Assembly (NCBI GenBank): GCA_021819825.1 | Contig: JAKAEZ010000016.1 | Span: 1-47,248, forward strand | Source of the DNA: Planctomycetota bacterium | Lineage (GTDB): Bacteria > Planctomycetota > Phycisphaerae > WQYP01 | Direction of reading: 5' to 3' | DNA length: 47,248 nt | Shown here: piece after piece, positions 1-8,169 of the stretch | Layout of the letters: each line of letters opens with the position of its first letter | How positions within the stretch are numbered: position 1 is the stretch's first letter | Notes under the pieces: generated by a model | Databases searched by the model: none | What the model saw: the letters and a program-made list of their open reading frames with translations, nothing else | Told to the model about the DNA's origin: nothing | Made by a program: the position numbers and the translations under genes

Positions 1-2
1 TG

Positions 3-188
3 GGGGTTATGGGGCTGAGATTTTCCGACCTTCAGGTCGAGGACATTGGGCAAAGGATCGGTGGATACCTACCGCCGGGCAGCGACGTGCGGCCATACAT
101 TTCGTGGGTAACCCATTCCCCCGGTTACTACGCGCGCTTGTATCGGTGCAAACTTGAGAAGATGGATAGAAACAGAAACGGGGTATAG
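3..188 (+). CDS. C-terminal fragment of an unrecognised protein (cut by the window edge)
   Basis: This reading frame is open from the left edge to a TAG at 186-188. It encodes about 61 residues containing DLQVEDIGQRIGGYLPPG and SWVTHSPGYYARLYRCKLEK. The balanced, non-repetitive composition looks like coding sequence. An internal ATG at 9 has no clear ribosome binding site, so a gene starting left of the window is more likely. I recognise no family. It lies at the head of a run of small accessory genes on the same strand. Confidence 0.35.
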   Translation, partial: GVMGLRFSDLQVEDIGQRIGGYLPPGSDVRPYISWVTHSPGYYARLYRCKLEKMDRNRNGV

Positions 189-261
189 CAGTTCAAGTGC
201 GTTGTGCAAAGGCGAAGTTTCAGGGCCAGTAGAATTTTCGTTACGGGATGTGGCCTTCCGA

Positions 262-278
262 CCGGGAGTCACTCCCGG
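262..278. repeat. Perfect 8-bp inverted repeat with 1-nt centre
   Basis: CCGGGAGT-C-ACTCCCGG reads the same on both strands. It lies about 100 bases before the first MKQL-type small ORF. With a 1-nt centre it cannot form a normal hairpin loop without opening the inner pairs, so a protein-binding site is as likely as an RNA structure. No function is shown. Confidence 0.4.
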
Positions 279-376
279 CAACGGTGGGAGCAATGAAGCT
301 GCCGGGGTTCGGAAAACAAGCGCCTATTTTATGCGTTGGATTGCTCGTGGTATCATGGTCGGCTGTAAAAGGTGCG

Positions 377-466
377 ATGAAACAGCTATCTGCGTCCCCG
401 TGTCTTTTTTCAGTTCGTTTTCTCGTACCAACCGGCCGTAACGGGAGATTGCTCGTGTGGCGATGA
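377..466 (+). CDS. 29-aa small ORF, MKQLSAS type, overlapping the next gene
   Basis: A purine-rich AAAAGGTG precedes the ATG by a few bases. The peptide begins MKQLSASP and later contains RFLVPTGRNGRLLV. A second small ORF at 951-1097 begins MKQLTAST and contains RFLSPRNGAELV, so the two appear paralogous at the protein level. The TGA at 464-466 overlaps an ATG at 463-465 of the downstream gene, an arrangement typical of translational coupling. A longer version could begin at the ATG at 293, behind GTGGGAG, giving 57 aa with a hydrophobic stretch. Similarity to the partner starts exactly at MKQL, which favours the short form. Function unknown. Confidence 0.4.
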   Translation: MKQLSASPCLFSVRFLVPTGRNGRLLVWR

Positions 467-858
467 GTTCTTTACTCACTATCCTTTGGGTTATTGCGGG
501 CCTTGCAGTTAGTACGGTAGCTCCCCAGCTTCTGATGCAGGCTCTCATAAGGTACCAGATAACGCCAACCTACTTAGAGATCACCCTCTTCGGCGTAGTA
601 CCGATATGGCGATGCCGGGTTGGCGTTATGGAGGTCGAGATGACGACCCTCATCCGCCAGTTGGCCAATCCCGACGGGTACTGGAAGTACCTGGGAATGG
701 TGAACAAATTGTCCTGGCATTATGTTTTGATTCATCGCCCGAGTGGATTCTTCCGGCATGTTGTCATCTCACTGCGGAAGCCAGATGATTTTATAAAACT
801 GCTGTTGGCAAACGGGGCGGTGATGCGACATAAGATTGACGAAGGGGATAGGGCGTGA
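457..858 (+). CDS. Small membrane protein with a bacterial PH-like domain
   Basis: The protein has 133 aa from a GTG start at 457, nine bases after GGGAG. The ATG at 463 is the alternative and would overlap the preceding TGA. Residues 5-28 form one hydrophobic helix. The rest alternates beta-type segments and ends with HVVISLRKPDDFIKLL. The order of a TYLEI-type strand, an IWRCRV-type turn, and a final helix beginning with PDDF resembles bacterial PH (bPH) domains, which are small membrane-linked beta folds. The assignment is by pattern only and no catalytic motif is present. It is preceded by a coupled 29-aa ORF and followed by a second small ORF and an ankyrin lipoprotein. Confidence 0.5.
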   Translation: MAMSSLLTILWVIAGLAVSTVAPQLLMQALIRYQITPTYLEITLFGVVPIWRCRVGVMEVEMTTLIRQLANPDGYWKYLGMVNKLSWHYVLIHRPSGFFRHVVISLRKPDDFIKLLLANGAVMRHKIDEGDRA

Positions 859-950
859 AGGGTGGCACGCCAACTGGTAAAGTTCAACTTGGGGCGTACA
901 ATAGGGTTTAAAAGGCGGCCAACGGGTAACACAAAGGAAAGGGGCCACGA

Positions 951-1097
951 ATGAAACAACTAACTGCGTCCACGTTTCGGTTCCTCAGTCCTAGAAATGG
1001 TGCGGAACTCGTGACGCTTCGGCCAAACCCATGGTGGCAGATTTTTCCACTTTCGCAGGGCGGCTGCTTCGGCTATTTTTGTACGGTGCAAATCTGA
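951..1097 (+). CDS. 48-aa small ORF, MKQLTAS type, overlapping the ankyrin lipoprotein gene
   Basis: AAAGGAAAGGGG lies 5-16 bases before the ATG, a strong ribosome binding site. The peptide starts MKQLTAST, shares RFL-P-RNG-LV with the ORF at 377-466, and adds a tail rich in aromatic residues and glycine. An in-frame TAA at 927-929 limits upstream extension. Its TGA at 1095-1097 overlaps the ATG at 1097-1099 of the next gene (TGATG). The product is not recognised. It could be a leader peptide that couples translation or the relic of a duplicated gene. The repeated arrangement in front of two unrelated genes favours the first view. Confidence 0.45.
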   Translation: MKQLTASTFRFLSPRNGAELVTLRPNPWWQIFPLSQGGCFGYFCTVQI

Positions 1098-1648
1098 TGG
1101 TAATTCCAGTAGACAGGAAAATTTCTACACGAGCCGTTTATTCGTGTTCTCTGCTGCTGCTGGCAACTTGCAATGCAGGTTGTGGTCGTGTGCCGTCGGC
1201 GAAGCCAACCACCATTTTTGACGCGGCGAGCCAAGGGAACTTGGGGCTTGTGAAAAGCTTCGCAAAAAAAAGTCCAGCACTGGTAGATGCGGTGGATAGA
1301 GCAACGGGGCATACTTTGATCGAGTTGGCGATTATGCATAATCATCCTGCCATCCTCCAATGGCTCCTGCTGCATGGTGCAAATCCAAATGCCGACTACG
1401 GTCAACCGCTCTTTATCGCTGCGTGGAATCTGAATCTGCCGGCCGTGCTAATTCTGCTGCAAGCCGGTGCGAATCCTGATCCGAGTATTGGCAACCGTAG
1501 ACGTATGCTGGAATCGCCCGGCTACGCGGGGCTGCCGGATTACCTCCTGCGTGAGCGCATAATTCTTTGGTACTTGCGCCAGCAGTCCGCCCGCTATAGG
1601 TACGAAACACTCATCCATCGAGAATCCCGGCAGGCAGGCGGTGGCTAA
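1097..1648 (+). CDS. Ankyrin-repeat lipoprotein or exported ankyrin protein
   Basis: The protein has 183 aa from the ATG at 1097. The N-terminus is MVIPVDRK, then a hydrophobic segment ending LLLLATCNAGCG, a signal peptide with imperfect lipobox candidates. From about residue 45 there are three ankyrin-like units with the usual features: IFDAASQGNLGLVKSF, HTLIELAIMHNHPAILQWLLLHGANPN and PLFIAAWNLNLPAVLILLQAGANPD. Ankyrin repeats bind other proteins, here probably in the periplasm. A longer start at 1031 would place charged sequence before the signal peptide and is disfavoured. The start overlaps the stop of the preceding small ORF. Confidence 0.65.
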   Translation: MVIPVDRKISTRAVYSCSLLLLATCNAGCGRVPSAKPTTIFDAASQGNLGLVKSFAKKSPALVDAVDRATGHTLIELAIMHNHPAILQWLLLHGANPNADYGQPLFIAAWNLNLPAVLILLQAGANPDPSIGNRRRMLESPGYAGLPDYLLRERIILWYLRQQSARYRYETLIHRESRQAGGG

Positions 1649-1687
1649 GAGGGGCGGAAGTGGTGACGGCAGCGCGTGGAGTGTTGT

Positions 1688-1813
1688 ATGGATGATCGAA
1701 TGGTGAAATATTTGTGCGCGCCACGGGTGCAGTGGTGGATTGCGATAGCACTCTCACTAATCATATATCTTGTCTGGTTGTCGAATTCTCTGCCTCATCT
1801 TATCGACTTTTAG
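1688..1813 (+). CDS. 41-aa single-span membrane peptide
   Basis: GGAG lies seven bases before the ATG. The peptide begins MDDRMVKYLC, has one hydrophobic helix (about residues 17-32, WWIAIALSLIIYLVWL) and ends LPHLIDF before a TAG at 1811-1813. The basic N-terminal side and short tail fit a small inner-membrane protein. It belongs to no family I recognise. It sits between the ankyrin gene and a three-helix membrane protein on the same strand. Confidence 0.4.
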   Translation: MDDRMVKYLCAPRVQWWIAIALSLIIYLVWLSNSLPHLIDF

Positions 1814-1842
1814 TTTCCCGACCCAGGCGGGCAGGACAAGGG

Positions 1843-2292
1843 ATGGAACCGATTATGGACGCTATTACGCCTGAACGCCCCATTTCAAAAACGCCTGTTG
1901 TATGGGCTGGCTCGAGCTTGGCACTTTGTTTGGGAGGCGCATGGATTGCCGGTCAAACCTATGACAAACTCATTACCGCCCGTCCGGCCTGGGCCTTGTG
2001 GATTCCCCAAGCACCCATATTGAATCGGCCGGAACTGCAATTGATTGTGATTGGCGGCCTGCTGCCGATGCTGGTAATTGCGCTGATTGGCGGCATAGGA
2101 TCGCGCCGAGTCTTTCTCGGTAAGCTAGCAACGGTTATTTCGCTGCTGGCGATTCTGCAATGTAGTGCCATGGCGGTGCAAGACGTTCGCGATATGGCGG
2201 TACTCAAAGACTGGGCCCACCTGTATTATTCTGCCCAGCGGGAACGCCCTACGCGCCCTCTCGGAGTGCGGCGCGGTGCAACGAGTCCATGA
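1843..2292 (+). CDS. Hypothetical three-helix membrane protein
   Basis: The protein has 149 aa from the ATG at 1843, which AGGA precedes by seven bases. A second ATG lies at 1855. Three hydrophobic helices are visible: VVWAGSSLALCLGGAWIAG, LQLIVIGGLLPMLVIALIGGI, and one covering LATVISLLAILQCSAMAV. A cytoplasmic-type tail rich in arginine follows. A GTG at 1714 would extend the frame but would overlap the 41-aa peptide, and the added residues look non-coding. The function is unknown. Confidence 0.5.
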   Translation: MEPIMDAITPERPISKTPVVWAGSSLALCLGGAWIAGQTYDKLITARPAWALWIPQAPILNRPELQLIVIGGLLPMLVIALIGGIGSRRVFLGKLATVISLLAILQCSAMAVQDVRDMAVLKDWAHLYYSAQRERPTRPLGVRRGATSP

Positions 2293-2581
2293 GAAACCGG
2301 CAGTCAGCGGCCGCCAATGCCGATGGCAGCGTGCGGCTGATTGGTACCGCGTACAAAAATCGAAGGCGATTGCGTACCTGCACACCCACTCTGCCGACGC
2401 CGTCGGTTCGCACGCTGTCGATCAACAGGCAATCCAGAGCACACAACCAAAATGCGATTTTGGGATATACTTTTGCGCGATGGAACAGAATGGTGTACAA
2501 GCAGGGGTGGAATCTAAGGGCGGGCGGCGGGCCCCGGCGTCTTTTTTTGCGTTGGGGTATGGACATTTGCCTCGGGCGGTG
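2293..2581 (+). other. Spacer before the kinase gene; weak ORF and a -10-like box
   Basis: A 97-codon frame (2289-2582) starts by ATGA overlap and ends by TGATG overlap with the kinase start, but its product is arginine-rich with no recognisable feature, so I do not call it a gene. TATACT at 2466-2471, just after TGGGA, resembles a -10 element. No good -35 was found. Transcription of the kinase might start near 2478. Confidence 0.25.
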
Positions 2582-3298
2582 ATGGCTATGGGGTGCAGGT
2601 TTGAGTTCGTGAAATTATTTAAGCATGATTTTTTTGCGGCGACGGGGCTTTATCAGCGGATCGGCGATGAGGTCAATGGGGGTGGGGGCGATAGCGGCAA
2701 GCAAGGGGTGCCGACGCTGGCGGTGGTTAAATTGCAGCGGACGTTTCCGCTGTTTGGCGTTCCCATGCAATGGTTGGGAGGAATTGTCGCGCGTCATGAA
2801 ATTGCGGTTTTCAGGGCGCTGGATGGCTTGGAGGGGGTGCCGGCATTTATGGGGGAAGTTGGGCCGACGGGATATGTCCATGAATTTATTCCGGGGGATG
2901 ATCTGAAACCGGAATTTGCGCCCGGGGCGGATTTTTTTAATCGGCTGGAAGCGCTTCTCCATGCCATTCACCGGCGGCATATTGCGTATGTGGATACCAA
3001 TAAGCGGGAAAATATTCTCTTCGGATCCGATGGAAAACCGTACCTGATTGATTTCCAGATTTCCTTTTTTTGTCGGCATGGACCGAGAGATAATTGGCTT
3101 TCGCGCTGGATTTTGCACCGGTTGCAAACAGAGGATTGGTACCACTTTTACAAACACAAAACGCGACTGGCGGCGCACATTTGTTCGCCGGAGGATTTTC
3201 GGCGGGCCAATAATCGCAGTTGGTACATTCGCCTGCATCGCAGTATTGCACAACCCATTATTCATGCCAGAAGACGATTTCTCTCGCGATATGGATAA
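2582..3298 (+). CDS. WaaP/RIO-like kinase (lipopolysaccharide- or protein-kinase fold)
   Basis: The protein has 238 aa from the ATG at 2582. The frame is open further upstream, with an alternative ATG at 2480, but the recognisable sequence starts near FVKLFKHDFFAATGLY. The kinase signatures are present in order: VVKLQR with the ATP-binding lysine at residue 50, RHEIAVFRAL with the helix-C glutamate (73), a catalytic loop HIAYVDTNKREN with Asp138 and Asn144, and YLIDFQ at 155-159 in place of the usual DFG. This set fits the atypical kinases such as WaaP (heptose kinase), KdkA and RIO. Planctomycetes are reported to have lipid-A-type genes, so an envelope sugar kinase is possible, but the substrate cannot be read from sequence. 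Confidence 0.6.
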   Translation: MAMGCRFEFVKLFKHDFFAATGLYQRIGDEVNGGGGDSGKQGVPTLAVVKLQRTFPLFGVPMQWLGGIVARHEIAVFRALDGLEGVPAFMGEVGPTGYVHEFIPGDDLKPEFAPGADFFNRLEALLHAIHRRHIAYVDTNKRENILFGSDGKPYLIDFQISFFCRHGPRDNWLSRWILHRLQTEDWYHFYKHKTRLAAHICSPEDFRRANNRSWYIRLHRSIAQPIIHARRRFLSRYG

Positions 3299-3420
3299 GC
3301 TGGACCATGAATAATTTTTCCACCGGCAAACTTTTTGCCATCTTTTTGCTTGCCTCTTACGATTGAAGGTCCTACTATGCAGTGAAACGGGGGATGAAGG
3401 ACATTTAACAGAGCAACTCG

Positions 3421-3435
3421 CTGGAATAGTTCCAG
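3421..3435. repeat. 6-bp inverted repeat before the HAD phosphatase gene
   Basis: CTGGAA-TAG-TTCCAG lies 16 bases before the start codon and partly overlaps the likely ribosome-binding region. It could form a small hairpin that affects translation or be an operator. No known regulator site is recognised. Confidence 0.3.
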
Positions 3436-3450
3436 AGAAAGTTGGTGAAT

Positions 3451-4287
3451 ATGTCAGTGGGTAAAAACGGGAACTCGGAAACAATTCAATTGTTGATCGC
3501 CGATGTCGATGGCACATTGGTCACGCAAGATAAAGTTCTTACGCCCCGGGCGATTGCGGCGGTGGCGAAGTTAAAAGACGCAGGAATTAAATTCGCCATT
3601 ACCAGCGGGCGACCGCCACGGGGCATGGAGATGCTCATTAAACCGCTTAATATTACCACGCCAATTTCCGCATTTAACGGCGGGCTATTTGTTAATCCGG
3701 ATTTATCCATTGTTGATCAAAAGGTTCTTCCCGCGGATGTGGCGGGACAAGTGGTAAAATCCATCAGTGATCATCATCTTGAAGTCTGGGTATACCGCGG
3801 CAATGACTGGTTTGCGCTTGCCGCGCATGGTTCGCATGTGGACAGGGAATCATGGACCGTCAAATTCAAGCCGAAAATTGTCAGCACGTTTGATGGGGTG
3901 CTGGATAACGTGGTAAAAATTGTCGGTGTCAGTGACGATCTTGAAGCGGTAGCGCGGGCGGAATCCGACGCGCAAGAGCAATTTGGTGATCATGTATCGG
4001 CCACGCGCTCTCAGCCCTATTACCTGGATGTTACGCATCCGGATGCCAACAAGGGCGGGGTGGCGCTGCGTTTGGCGAAGGAATTCAATTTATCGGCGTC
4101 GCGTATCGCCACGATTGGGGATATGCCCAATGATGTGCTGATGTTTGCCCATAGCGGTTTATCCATCGCCATGGGAAATGCGGACGCCCACGTGAAGCGG
4201 GCGGCGCGGCGTGTGACAAAATCCAATGAAGAGGAAGGTTTCGCCATAGCGGTGGAAAAGTATATTCTTCGGTCGGGGGCAAGGTAG
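3451..4287 (+). CDS. Cof-type HAD-superfamily hydrolase (sugar-phosphate phosphatase)
   Basis: The protein has 278 aa. All four HAD motifs are visible: DVDGTL with nucleophile Asp18 and acid/base Asp20, ITSGR (motif II), a lysine in [11 protein letters not shown] (motif III) and GDMPND (motif IV). The long C2-type cap between motifs II and III places it in the Cof/YidA class, which dephosphorylates phosphosugars, FMN precursors or related small molecules in the cytoplasm. The ATG at 3451 is chosen over upstream TTG/GTG codons because the MSVG start follows the purine-rich AGAGAAAG. It lies 77 bases before gnd, so a housekeeping role in sugar-phosphate metabolism is plausible. The substrate is unknown. 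Confidence 0.85.
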   Translation: MSVGKNGNSETIQLLIADVDGTLVTQDKVLTPRAIAAVAKLKDAGIKFAITSGRPPRGMEMLIKPLNITTPISAFNGGLFVNPDLSIVDQKVLPADVAGQVVKSISDHHLEVWVYRGNDWFALAAHGSHVDRESWTVKFKPKIVSTFDGVLDNVVKIVGVSDDLEAVARAESDAQEQFGDHVSATRSQPYYLDVTHPDANKGGVALRLAKEFNLSASRIATIGDMPNDVLMFAHSGLSIAMGNADAHVKRAARRVTKSNEEEGFAIAVEKYILRSGAR

Positions 4288-4364
4288 AGCAATCGACTTC
4301 ACGCGGGTCCGGCGAGTGTGCGGGGCGTTGTGGTGGCGGAATATTTTTACAAAAGGAATCAACG

Positions 4365-5381
4365 ATGGAAATCGGCATGATTGGATTGGGGCGTATGGGG
4401 GCCAATATGGTGCAGCGGCTTATGGCGGGCGGCCACCGTTGCATCGTGCATGATGTGAACGCGAAAAGTGTGGACGATATGCAGGCCAAAGGTGCGGTGG
4501 GTGCCAAGAGTTTAGAGGAATTTGTGCAGAAACTCGCCAAGCCGCGGGCGGTGTGGCTGATGGTTCCCTCAGGTGTGGTGGATGCAACGCTGGAAAAACT
4601 TACACCCTTGCTGCAAGCGGGTGACATTATCATCGATGGCGGGAATTCATATTATCACGATGATATTCGCCGGGCCAAAGAACTTAAGGATCGCACAATT
4701 CATTATGTGGATGTGGGAACATCGGGCGGTGTATGGGGTTCGGAACGGGGCTATTGTCTGATGATTGGCGGGGACACGGCGATTGTGAAGCATCTTGATC
4801 CGATCTTAGCCACGTTGGCACCGGGGGTGAAGGCCGCACCACGCACGCCGGGGCGGGAAAACCAGCCAGTCAGCCAAGCGGAAAATGGGTATCTGCACTG
4901 CGGTCCAAATGGGGCAGGTCATTTTGTGAAAATGGTGCACAATGGCATTGAATATGGCATTATGGCGGCGTATGCGGAGGGGCTTAATATTCTCAAGCAC
5001 GCCAACGCCGGTAAAAACAAACAGGAGGTGGATGCCGAAACCACACCGTTAAGCAATCCGGAATTTTATCAATATGATTTGAATTTGCCCGACGTGGCTG
5101 AAGTGTGGCGACGCGGATCGGTCATTGGTTCGTGGCTGCTGGATTTAACCGCCATCGCTCTGGCCAAAGATCCCGGCATGGAAAAATTTGCCGGGCGTGT
5201 TTCCGATTCGGGTGAGGGGCGGTGGACCATCACCGCGGCGATTGATGAATCGGTTCCAGCTCCAGTGCTTAGCGCGGCGCTTTATGAACGGTTCAGTTCG
5301 CGGGGTGAAGCGGAATTTGCGGACCGGCTTTTATCCGCGATGCGTTTTGAATTCGGGGGGCACGTGGAAAAGGGGGCTTGA
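4365..5381 (+). CDS. gnd: 6-phosphogluconate dehydrogenase, short decarboxylating form
   Basis: It oxidatively decarboxylates 6-phosphogluconate to ribulose 5-phosphate. The Rossmann motif [15 protein letters not shown] is at the N-terminus. IDGGNSYY and [10 protein letters not shown] (substrate loop), then [21 protein letters not shown] with the catalytic lysine, and GEGRWT near the end are all present. The 338 aa match the short family (about 300-340 aa) rather than the 470-aa E. coli Gnd. After the second beta strand comes IVHDVN; the acidic Asp there suggests NAD rather than NADP as cofactor, an inference. AAAAGGAATCAACG precedes the ATG. The stop lies 56 bases before the zwf TTG start, so the two are probably one operon. 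Confidence 0.93.
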   Translation: MEIGMIGLGRMGANMVQRLMAGGHRCIVHDVNAKSVDDMQAKGAVGAKSLEEFVQKLAKPRAVWLMVPSGVVDATLEKLTPLLQAGDIIIDGGNSYYHDDIRRAKELKDRTIHYVDVGTSGGVWGSERGYCLMIGGDTAIVKHLDPILATLAPGVKAAPRTPGRENQPVSQAENGYLHCGPNGAGHFVKMVHNGIEYGIMAAYAEGLNILKHANAGKNKQEVDAETTPLSNPEFYQYDLNLPDVAEVWRRGSVIGSWLLDLTAIALAKDPGMEKFAGRVSDSGEGRWTITAAIDESVPAPVLSAALYERFSSRGEAEFADRLLSAMRFEFGGHVEKGA

Positions 5382-5437
5382 GCGAGCATTGGCAACGTGG
5401 GGGAGAGGCAGCAGGTTATTTTGGCAGGAGAATAACG

Positions 5438-6829
5438 TTGGTAGATCAAGCAGATGCGTTGGTATTCTTCGGGGCAACCGGAGATCTGGCCTATAAGAAA
5501 ATTTTCCCTTCACTCCAATCCATGATCCGACATGGGCGCTTAAATATGCCCGTCATCGGCGTAGCCAAACAGGGTTGGAATCTGGAGCAATTCAAGGCGC
5601 GAGCCAAAGCGAGTCTGGAGGAGCATGGCGGCGGAGCTGATCCGGAGGCACTGAAAAAGCTTTTCTCTTTGCTTAAATATGTTGACGGCGACTACAAGTC
5701 ACCGGAAACATTTCAGGAATTACGCCGCACGCTCGATGGCGCAAAACATCCGATGCACTATCTGGCCATTCCGCCGAGCATGTTTGCGACCGTCGGGGAA
5801 GGACTGGCGAAATCTCAGTGCAATCAAGGCGCGCGGATTGTGGTGGAAAAGCCGTTTGGGCGGAGCTTGGCTTCCGCCCGTGAACTTAATGCCACATTGC
5901 GGGAGTATTTCCCCGAAGATGCCATTTTTCGCATCGACCATTATCTGGGAAAAGAGCCGGTGCAAAGCCTTTTATATTCACGGTTTGCCAATGCGGTTCT
6001 GGAGCCGTTGTGGAACCGAAACTACGTAGGCTCCGTACAGATTACGATGGCGGAGACAATAGGTGTGCTGGGGCGGGGGCGTTTTTATGAAGAGGCGGGG
6101 GCGATACGGGATGTGCTTCAAAATCATATGATGCAGTTGATTGCGTGCCTGACGATGGAGCCGCCCGCGGGAGAAGGTGAACCGCTGCGTGATGAACGGG
6201 CCAAGGCGCTGACGCTGGTGCGCACGCTGACGCCCGCTGATGTGGTACGTGGACAATTTGCGGGCTACCGGGAAGAAAAAGGTGTGGCAAAGGACTCAAC
6301 GGTAGAAACATTTGTGGCGGCGCGTTTGTTCATTGATTCCTGGCGCTGGGCGGGGGTGCCGTTTTATCTTCGTGTGGGCAAGTGTCTACCGGTATCCTGC
6401 ACAGAAATTATTGTTGATTTCAAAAAGCCGCCCCAGCGCGTTTTTCGTGAGGCCAATGCTGGGCGACCCAACCATATAAGATTTCGAGTAAGTCCGGAAG
6501 TGGTGTTAGCCATGGGTGTGCGGGTAAAAAAAATTGGTGAGGCGCTGGAGGGAACCAGTGTGGAACTGATCGCCCAACGCCATCCGCATGATGAAATGGA
6601 ACCTTACGAACGGCTTTTGCTGGATGCGGCTGCCGGAAAATCGGATTTTTTTGCCCGTGAAGACCAGGTGGAGGAGGCTTGGCGAATTGTTGATCCCATC
6701 CTTGGCAACGCGACGCCCGTTGAGTCCTATGCCCCCGGCACATGGGGACCTACGCAAGGTCAGTCATTATTGACCGATGGTTCAACATGGCATGATCCGC
6801 GGGACGAACCGGAGGACCCGGATGCGTAA
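5438..6829 (+). CDS. zwf: Glucose-6-phosphate 1-dehydrogenase
   Basis: It catalyses the first oxidative step of the pentose phosphate pathway, glucose 6-phosphate to 6-phosphogluconolactone. The N-terminal nucleotide motif is FFGATGDLAYKK, the active-site signature RIDHYLGKEPVQ is intact, and the C-terminal domain contains FYLRVGKCLP. The length of 463 aa is close to the usual 480-510. The start is a TTG at 5438, seven bases after AGGAG. An in-frame TTG at 5378 would add a tail overlapping gnd, without homology. It follows gnd directly, so the two dehydrogenases of the oxidative branch are adjacent. No lactonase (pgl) gene is seen between them. Confidence 0.94.
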   Translation: MVDQADALVFFGATGDLAYKKIFPSLQSMIRHGRLNMPVIGVAKQGWNLEQFKARAKASLEEHGGGADPEALKKLFSLLKYVDGDYKSPETFQELRRTLDGAKHPMHYLAIPPSMFATVGEGLAKSQCNQGARIVVEKPFGRSLASARELNATLREYFPEDAIFRIDHYLGKEPVQSLLYSRFANAVLEPLWNRNYVGSVQITMAETIGVLGRGRFYEEAGAIRDVLQNHMMQLIACLTMEPPAGEGEPLRDERAKALTLVRTLTPADVVRGQFAGYREEKGVAKDSTVETFVAARLFIDSWRWAGVPFYLRVGKCLPVSCTEIIVDFKKPPQRVFREANAGRPNHIRFRVSPEVVLAMGVRVKKIGEALEGTSVELIAQRHPHDEMEPYERLLLDAAAGKSDFFAREDQVEEAWRIVDPILGNATPVESYAPGTWGPTQGQSLLTDGSTWHDPRDEPEDPDA

Positions 6830-7031
6830 GCAGGCCGAGGTCTGCAAGGTGGACGGTATGGCTCCAGAAAGACCCGGGGACTGCGGGAGCTTTTGGGAAG
6901 GACAGGAAATGTTTCCCTGGAATTGGAGCAGTGATAGAATACGGAAAACGGGTTGAATGACGCCTTGGCTGATCTTCATTCAAACCGCCGGCTCGGTTTA
7001 AAAACACTCGGCCTTTTGTAAAGGTGGAAAT

Positions 7032-8138
7032 ATGAATACTGGCAAAACATCATCGCCCACAACGCTCCTGCATAATATGGGGCAAAGCTTATGGTTGGAT
7101 AACATCACAAGAAAGCTCCTTACCGGGGGTACTCTCAAGCGGTACATCGCGGAACTGTCGGTTACGGGGCTTACCAGCAATCCGACCATTTTTGATCACG
7201 CCATCAGTAAATCTGATTTTTATGATACCGCCATTCGGACTGCGCATGACGAGGGCACCACGTCGCCGGAGGCGATTTTCTTCGGTTTAGCCATTGAGGA
7301 TTTACAAGGTGCGGCGGATTTATTTCGACCGATATATGATCAAACGTCGGGTGTGGATGGTTTTGTATCCCTTGAAGTGTCACCGCTGTTGGCATACGAC
7401 ACCGCCAAGACGCTGGCGGCGGCCAAGGACCTGTTCGGCCGCGCTAATCGCCCCAATTTATTTATCAAAATTCCCGGCACAAAGGAAGGCCTTCCCGCCA
7501 TTGAAGAAGCGATTTTCAACGGGATTCCCGTGAATGTCACGTTGCTTTTTTCACCGCAGCAATATGTGGCCGCCGCCGAGGCCTACACGCGCGGAATTCA
7601 GCGGCGAATCGCCGCGAAGCTTAATCCGCGTGTGGCGTCCGTGGCGTCGGTGTTTATCAGTCGCTGGGACAAAGCCATCATGGGCAAATCACCGGATTCG
7701 CTGCGTAATAAACTGGGCGTCGCGGTAGGATATAAAATTTATAAAGCCTATCGGGACCTGCTTGCCAGTGAGCCTTGGAAAAAACTGATCGCCGGTGGTG
7801 CCATGCCGCAAAGGTTGCTATGGGCCAGCACCGGAACCAAAGACCCTTCAGCCCCAGATACGTTTTACATCACCGCTCTGGCGGCACCTGATACTGTTAA
7901 TACCATGCCGGAAGAAACGCTTCTGGCGTTTGCCGACCACGGTAAGGTTGGCTCGCCCATGACCACGGATGTCACCGACGCCGATAAGATTCTTCAGCAG
8001 GCCGCGCAGGCGGGCTTTACGATTGACCAGCTTGCGGCACAGCTTCAGAAGGAAGGGGCTGAATCATTTGTGAAGTCGTGGACTGATCTGATAACGGTAG
8101 TTGGTCGCAAGAGCTCCGCACTTGCCGCAACGTCTTAA
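7032..8138 (+). CDS. tal: Transaldolase
   Basis: It transfers a dihydroxyacetone unit between sedoheptulose 7-phosphate and glyceraldehyde 3-phosphate. The start region [12 protein letters not shown], the signature [13 protein letters not shown], the Schiff-base lysine in [14 protein letters not shown] and VNVTLLFS are clear. The 368 aa and these motifs fit the longer TalB/Tal group found in cyanobacteria and actinobacteria. AAAGGTGG stands six bases before the ATG. A 202-base gap separates it from zwf, and the frame ends 31 bases before the pgi start, so tal and pgi are likely cotranscribed. The context is the non-oxidative branch of the pentose phosphate pathway. Confidence 0.94.
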   Translation: MNTGKTSSPTTLLHNMGQSLWLDNITRKLLTGGTLKRYIAELSVTGLTSNPTIFDHAISKSDFYDTAIRTAHDEGTTSPEAIFFGLAIEDLQGAADLFRPIYDQTSGVDGFVSLEVSPLLAYDTAKTLAAAKDLFGRANRPNLFIKIPGTKEGLPAIEEAIFNGIPVNVTLLFSPQQYVAAAEAYTRGIQRRIAAKLNPRVASVASVFISRWDKAIMGKSPDSLRNKLGVAVGYKIYKAYRDLLASEPWKKLIAGGAMPQRLLWASTGTKDPSAPDTFYITALAAPDTVNTMPEETLLAFADHGKVGSPMTTDVTDADKILQQAAQAGFTIDQLAAQLQKEGAESFVKSWTDLITVVGRKSSALAATS

Positions 8139-8169
8139 GTTCCTCATGCAATCTTTTATGGAGTTATTC

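Noticed and set aside
2165..2581. A 139-codon N-terminal extension of the kinase gene
   Set aside because: It overlaps the end of the membrane-protein gene and has no kinase-like sequence; the recognisable protein begins near the ATG at 2582.
2615..3517. A 300-codon open frame on the - strand
   Set aside because: It is the antisense shadow of the kinase gene; its product is Arg/Pro/Ser-rich without domains.
5378..5437. TTG at 5378 as the zwf start
   Set aside because: It overlaps gnd and adds 20 residues without family similarity; the TTG at 5438 has AGGAG at good spacing.
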